This document shows positions 6,257 to 9,536 of a stretch of 9,536 bases of DNA, piece after piece (within the stretch, counting starts at the first letter, position 1; each line of letters begins with the position of its first letter). Where the stretch lies: contig JALRBB010000022.1 of the NCBI GenBank assembly GCA_023257915.1, positions 1 through 9,536 of the forward strand, written 5' to 3'. Under the pieces are notes generated by a model. It made no database searches, had not been told where the DNA came from, and was given only the letters and a program-made list of their open reading frames with translations. The stretch is from Quisquiliibacterium sp. (GTDB lineage: Bacteria; Pseudomonadota; Gammaproteobacteria; Burkholderiales; Burkholderiaceae_E). The position numbers and the translations under genes are program-made.

Positions 6257-7309
6257 ATGAAAACGTCGAATCTCATTAAATTGTCTGTTGTCGCGGGTGC
6301 ATTGGCTGCTGCGATGGGGTCAGCATTTGCTGCTGACGATCCGAAGGTCGCTTGGAACCTGTCCACCTGGGGTCCGAAGCGACAGTTCACCGCTGGCATT
6401 GAGGCGCTCGCCGAGCATGTGAGCAGCCAGACCGGCGGTAAGTTCACGATCAAGATTCACTACGGCGGCGCGCTGTCCAAGCCGTCGGACAATCTGGACA
6501 ACATCAAGGCCGGCGCGTTCGAGATGGCACAAAGCTGCGTCGGTTACCACCCGGCCAAGCATCCGAGCATCACGGTGCTCGATCTGCCAGGGCTGCCGCT
6601 TGCCGATCCGGATGTCCACCAGTTGGTGCATGAAGCCATGTACGCGCATCCGAAGATTGCGGGCGAATACAAGCGCTGGAACGCCATCCCGTACTTGTCG
6701 GTTCTACAACCTCAGTCGGAGTTTATGGGTACTGGCGAGCCGCCGCTGAAGGTCACCGACTTTGCCGGTCGCCGGGTGCGTGCGCTCGGCGGCACCGGTG
6801 CCGCAATGAAGAATCTTGGTGCAGTGCCTACCTCGGTGCCGGCACCGGAGGTTTACACCTCGCTGGAGCGCGGCGTGTTCAGTGCGGTCGGTTTCCCGTA
6901 CACCTACGCGTTCGCTTCGTACAAGATCGATGAGATCAGCAAGTGGTACACGACGAACCTCGCACCGGGTTCTAACACTTGCCCGACACTGGTTGCCATC
7001 GACGCCTATCAGAAGTTGCCGAAGAAGTACCGCGACATTCTCGACGCTGGAAAGCCGGTTGCATACGCAGCGCTCAAGAAAGCAGCAATCGAGGCTGATT
7101 CCAAGAATCTCGCCAAGTGGAAGGAAAAGGGCCTGGTCGCGATCACCTACTCAGACGCTGAATTGAAAGTGTTTGAAGAGAAGGGCGCCGACCCGGTCTG
7201 GCAGGCTTGGGTCAAGGACAACTCGGCCAAGGGTGTTCCGGCCAAGGAGTTGCTTGACATGGTGCTGGCCGAGGCCAACAAGGCCAAGGCAAAGCTCGGC
7301 AAGAAATAA
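6257..7309 (+). CDS. dctP: TRAP transporter solute-binding protein (DctP family)
   Basis: This is the periplasmic receptor of a tripartite ATP-independent transporter: it binds an organic acid and delivers it to the DctQM membrane complex. The precursor has 350 residues. It opens with a Sec signal peptide (K2 and K8, hydrophobic core about 9-22) and a likely cleavage AFA|AD after residue 25. The mature part has the DctP-family pattern: a WGP segment near 38-40, LPGLP at 110-114, and DFAGRRVRALGG (168-179), in which R175 is the best candidate for the conserved Arg that pairs with the ligand carboxylate. S/T-P-A-P-E-VY-TSLERG (193-206) follows. The ligand cannot be read from sequence; neighbouring dehydratases favour a sugar acid or other hydroxy acid. 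A promoter, a leader hairpin and a strong ribosome site precede it, and a terminator follows it, all consistent with the receptor being made in excess over the membrane subunits. Confidence 0.95.
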   Translation: MKTSNLIKLSVVAGALAAAMGSAFAADDPKVAWNLSTWGPKRQFTAGIEALAEHVSSQTGGKFTIKIHYGGALSKPSDNLDNIKAGAFEMAQSCVGYHPAKHPSITVLDLPGLPLADPDVHQLVHEAMYAHPKIAGEYKRWNAIPYLSVLQPQSEFMGTGEPPLKVTDFAGRRVRALGGTGAAMKNLGAVPTSVPAPEVYTSLERGVFSAVGFPYTYAFASYKIDEISKWYTTNLAPGSNTCPTLVAIDAYQKLPKKYRDILDAGKPVAYAALKKAAIEADSKNLAKWKEKGLVAITYSDAELKVFEEKGADPVWQAWVKDNSAKGVPAKELLDMVLAEANKAKAKLGKK

Positions 7310-7331
7310 TCCCCTCCCGGGGTGTGAAACC

Positions 7332-7365
7332 GCCCTCCGGAGCAGGTTCCGGAGGGCTGTTTTTT
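7332..7365 (+). terminator. Intrinsic terminator/attenuator between dctP and dctQ
   Basis: GCCCTCCGGA (7332-7341) pairs perfectly with TCCGGAGGGC (7348-7357) around a 6-nt loop. It is followed by TG and six Ts (7360-7365), a canonical rho-independent terminator. It sits 22 bp after dctP and directly abuts the dctQ ribosome site. Partial read-through would give high DctP and lower DctQM; the stem may also protect the 3' end of a short dctP mRNA. Confidence 0.85.
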
Positions 7366-7375
7366 AGGTGGACGG

Positions 7376-7918
7376 ATGCTGGCAAAGCTTGACCGGATGT
7401 TGCAGCGCGTTGAATGGCTCAGCGCACTGGTAGGGGCGTTCGCGATCTTCGCGACGATGTGGATCGGCGTGTTCGAGATCGGGTTACGCAAGATCTTCAA
7501 CAGCCCGCTATATGGGCAACTGGACATCATTGAGCAGACGATGGTCGCCTACGCGATTCTGCCGGTGGCCTACTGCTATCGAAAGGCCGGGCACATCCGG
7601 GTCGATATTCTGGTTGGTCGCCTGTCAGGGCGCGGGAAGTGGATCTCCGAGTGGCTTGCATCGTTTGCGGCACTGTTGCTTGTCCTTGCCCTCTTTCCTG
7701 GCGTCTATCACTATTTTGAGAACGCCTACTCGATTGGCGACTCAACCATCGACACCCAATGGCCGACCTGGCCCTCCAAGCTGACCGCGGTGGTCGGATT
7801 TGTCATCCTTGTGGGCAGACTCGTGCTCGATCTGTGGGCATATACCCGTCTGGTGCTTGCTCCGAATGCGGAACAAGTTGCAGTGCCCGTTTCCGACCAC
7901 CAGATCGAGGCCGAATAA
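7376..7918 (+). CDS. dctQ: TRAP transporter small permease subunit (DctQ family)
   Basis: This is a 180-residue inner-membrane protein with four predicted helices at about 15-37, 50-68, 92-112 and 135-157, the standard DctQ topology and length. Family features are the acidic pair in LDIIEQ (49-54, D50 and E53), GHIRVDIL (72-79) after helix 2, and a WPTWPSKL segment (129-136) before helix 4. DctQ pairs with DctM and helps dock the loaded binding protein. The ATG at 7376 is preceded by AGGTGG 4 nt upstream, immediately downstream of the terminator T-run. Its TAA shares an A with the dctM ATG (TAATG), a classic translational-coupling overlap. Confidence 0.95.
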   Translation: MLAKLDRMLQRVEWLSALVGAFAIFATMWIGVFEIGLRKIFNSPLYGQLDIIEQTMVAYAILPVAYCYRKAGHIRVDILVGRLSGRGKWISEWLASFAALLLVLALFPGVYHYFENAYSIGDSTIDTQWPTWPSKLTAVVGFVILVGRLVLDLWAYTRLVLAPNAEQVAVPVSDHQIEAE

Positions 7919-9231
7919 TGGATCCGATTCATATTGGGCTGATTGGCATGGCGGCCCTGACGGTGCTGATCGTGCTCGGCGTGCGCATTTTTGTCGCGGC
8001 GGGTCTGGTTGGATTCGTGGGTCTGTGGGCCCTGCGCGACTTCGATAAAGCGGTCAGCATCGCCGGTCATATTCCGCATTCGGATACCACCAGCTATGCG
8101 CTGTCGGTGCTGCCACTCTTTATTCTGATCGGGCACCTCGCGCATCACGCCGGCATTGTGCAGGGCGCCTATCGCTGCGCGCGGGCCTGGCTTGGTTGGC
8201 TGCCTGGCGGGCTTGCGATTTCAACGATCTTTGCGTCTGCGGGCTTCGCTGCTGTGTCGGGCGCGAGCACCGCTACCGCTGCGGTGTTCTCGAGAATCGC
8301 GATTCCCGAGTTGCTGCGCTACAAGTATCAGCGAGGCATTGCCGCCGCGGTCGTTGCGGCTGGCGGCACACTCGCGTCGCTGATTCCGCCATCCGCGATC
8401 ATGGTGGTCTACGGTGTGATCACCGAGACCTCGATCGGCGGGTTGTTGATGGCTGGCTTCATCCCAGGCCTGATCTCGGCGGTGCTGTACGCGTCGGTGA
8501 TCGTCGTGCGCTTCAAGATGAACCCCAAGCTTGGCGAGGCGGTTGAAGCGGTGAGCTGGAAGGAGCGCGTTACCTCGCTGCCCGATGCCATGCCCATCGT
8601 TGCAGTGGTCGCTGCGGTGCTCGGCGGTATGTACACCGGCTGGGCCACGCCCACCGAAGTCGGCGCGCTCGGCGCATTCATCGTGTTCGGTATCGCGGTC
8701 GCGCGTGGTTTGCTCAGCCCGCGCGGTCTGCTCGACTCGCTGATGGACACTGTCAAGCTGACCGTGATGATCTTCTCGATCATCTGGGGTGTGCTGGTGT
8801 TCGTGCGGTTTCTCGCGTTTGCTGGCGTCTCGTCCGCGTTTTCTGACTGGATTCTCGCGGTTGGCGTCTCGCCTTACCTGGTGCTGCTGGCGGTTATCGT
8901 GCTCTACACCTTCCTTGGCATGTTCATGGACGGTATCGGCATGCTGCTGCTGACGCTGCCGGTGGTGTTTCCGGTGATGACCAAGCTCGGATTCGATCCG
9001 ATCTGGTTCGGCATCATCGTCGTCAAGATGGTCGAGGTCGGCTTGCTGACACCGCCGGTCGGATTGAACTGTTATGTGGTCAATGGCGTGCGTCCGGACA
9101 TTCCGCTGCACGAGATTTTCCGCAACATCTGGCCCTTCCTGGTTGCCGACTTTGCCTGTGTTGCGCTGTTTACCGCATTCCCGGGAATTGTGACCTGGTT
9201 GCCGAGTGTTGCGATGGCCGGAGGCGGCTAG
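7918..9231 (+). CDS. dctM: TRAP transporter large permease subunit (DctM family)
   Basis: This is the 437-residue transport-conducting subunit, which moves the substrate with Na+. It shows the two-fold repeat of the family. The first repeat carries GFAAVSGASTATAA (109-122), PELLRYKY (130-137), GGTLASLIPPSA (149-160) and TSIGGLLMAGFIPG (171-184). The link GGMYTGWATPTEVGA (236-250) and the second repeat with FMDGIGMLLLTLP (336-348, D338) and LLTPPVGLNCYVVNG (376-390) complete the signature. Hydrophobic segments cover nearly the whole length. The start at 7918 rather than an upstream in-frame ATG is supported by GAGG 7 nt before it, the TAATG overlap with dctQ, and the normal length. Its last 4 nt overlap the end of the convergent enolase-superfamily gene, with no terminator between them. 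Confidence 0.97.
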   Translation: MDPIHIGLIGMAALTVLIVLGVRIFVAAGLVGFVGLWALRDFDKAVSIAGHIPHSDTTSYALSVLPLFILIGHLAHHAGIVQGAYRCARAWLGWLPGGLAISTIFASAGFAAVSGASTATAAVFSRIAIPELLRYKYQRGIAAAVVAAGGTLASLIPPSAIMVVYGVITETSIGGLLMAGFIPGLISAVLYASVIVVRFKMNPKLGEAVEAVSWKERVTSLPDAMPIVAVVAAVLGGMYTGWATPTEVGALGAFIVFGIAVARGLLSPRGLLDSLMDTVKLTVMIFSIIWGVLVFVRFLAFAGVSSAFSDWILAVGVSPYLVLLAVIVLYTFLGMFMDGIGMLLLTLPVVFPVMTKLGFDPIWFGIIVVKMVEVGLLTPPVGLNCYVVNGVRPDIPLHEIFRNIWPFLVADFACVALFTAFPGIVTWLPSVAMAGGG

Positions 9232-9536
9232 GCAAGCGCGACCCGATAAGCGTCGATCCCGCACTGCGTCGGATCGACGCCGATCCCTGGTGTATCGGGC
9301 ATCTGCACCCAGCCGTCACGAACTTCTAAGGGGCATACTGCCTCGCGCAACGGATTCGTGTTGGCGTCGACCTCGGCCCAGCCCTGTTCGCCGAGGCTGG
9401 CACGCAGATGCAGAGAGGCCGCCAGGCCAACTCCGCCGCCAAGCCAGTGCGGACAGAATTCGACACCCAGTTCGCGGGCGAGCAGACCGACTTGCAGGCA
9501 TCCTGAAATGCCACCCCATTTGGCGACATCCGGCTG
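9228..9536 (-). CDS. Enolase-superfamily (mandelate racemase/muconate lactonizing) protein, C-terminal part
   Basis: Only the last 102 codons and the TAG stop are inside the window; the gene continues past 9536. The frame is read on the minus strand from the edge with no interruption. It begins QPDVAKWGGISGCLQVG, the strand/Lys-loop typical of the enolase-superfamily barrel. It continues with FCPHWLGGGVGLAASLHL, whose PH supplies the His of the His-Asp general base in the mandelate-racemase and acid-sugar dehydratase groups, then EVDANTNPLRE and the terminal DG-V-PD-PGIGVD pattern of these enzymes. The likely activity is dehydration or racemisation of an acid sugar or related carboxylate with Mg2+. 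The metal ligands lie outside the window, so the subgroup cannot be fixed. It faces dctM tail-to-tail and probably belongs to the same catabolic locus. Confidence 0.87.
   Translation of the reverse strand, partial: QPDVAKWGGISGCLQVGLLARELGVEFCPHWLGGGVGLAASLHLRASLGEQGWAEVDANTNPLREAVCPLEVRDGWVQMPDTPGIGVDPTQCGIDAYRVALA

Noticed and set aside
8221..9264. 347-codon minus-strand frame opposite dctM
   Set aside because: It is an antisense shadow of a GC-rich membrane-protein gene: very high His/Arg/Asp content, no recognisable domain, and incompatible with the well-supported dctM.

Overview
The window is about 9.5 kb of GC-rich, tightly packed bacterial DNA (roughly 60% GC by eye). Strong Shine-Dalgarno sequences, a tripartite TRAP transporter and sugar-acid type dehydratases suggest a Pseudomonadota chromosome, most likely Betaproteobacteria/Burkholderiales. 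That placement rests on gene content and protein flavour, not on a marker gene. No RNA gene, insertion sequence, CRISPR array or recombination signature was seen. The content is an accessory catabolic locus for an organic acid.

Layout: (1) 50-1300 (+) is an MFS permease. (2) 5393-1329 (-) is a four-gene, operon-like block, in transcription order: a xylose-isomerase-like TIM-barrel protein, a two-domain dimeric alpha/beta-barrel protein of unknown function, an IlvD/Edd-family Fe-S dehydratase, and a citrate-synthase-superfamily (citryl-CoA lyase-like) protein. The last three are spaced 10-11 nt apart, and each internal stop codon overlaps the next ribosome binding site. (3) 5394-5624 is a divergent control region with a 10-bp direct repeat placed nearly symmetrically about 36 bp from each flanking start. 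(4) 5625-6065 (+) is a divergent AroQ-like (type II dehydroquinase fold) protein. (5) 6257-9231 (+) is a complete TRAP transporter, dctP-dctQ-dctM. It has its own sigma70-like promoter, a hairpin just before the dctP ribosome binding site, and an intrinsic terminator between dctP and dctQ. (6) 9536-9228 (-) is the C-terminal end of an enolase-superfamily (mandelate racemase/muconate lactonizing) dehydratase or racemase. It runs off the window and overlaps the dctM end tail-to-tail by 4 nt.

Working model (inference): the TRAP system captures an acid, possibly a sugar acid or other hydroxy-carboxylate. The IlvD/Edd and enolase-superfamily enzymes dehydrate or isomerise it, the TIM-barrel protein isomerises or epimerises an intermediate, and the citrate-synthase-like and AroQ-like proteins act downstream or on related intermediates. 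The most unusual point is that both of these last two keep the fold signatures of known enzymes but have lost residues that catalysis normally needs. The AroQ-like protein has Phe and Tyr where dehydroquinases have catalytic/binding His and Arg. The citrate-synthase-like protein lacks the usual first His and the Asp. Their textbook annotations may therefore be wrong, and the locus may encode an undescribed pathway.
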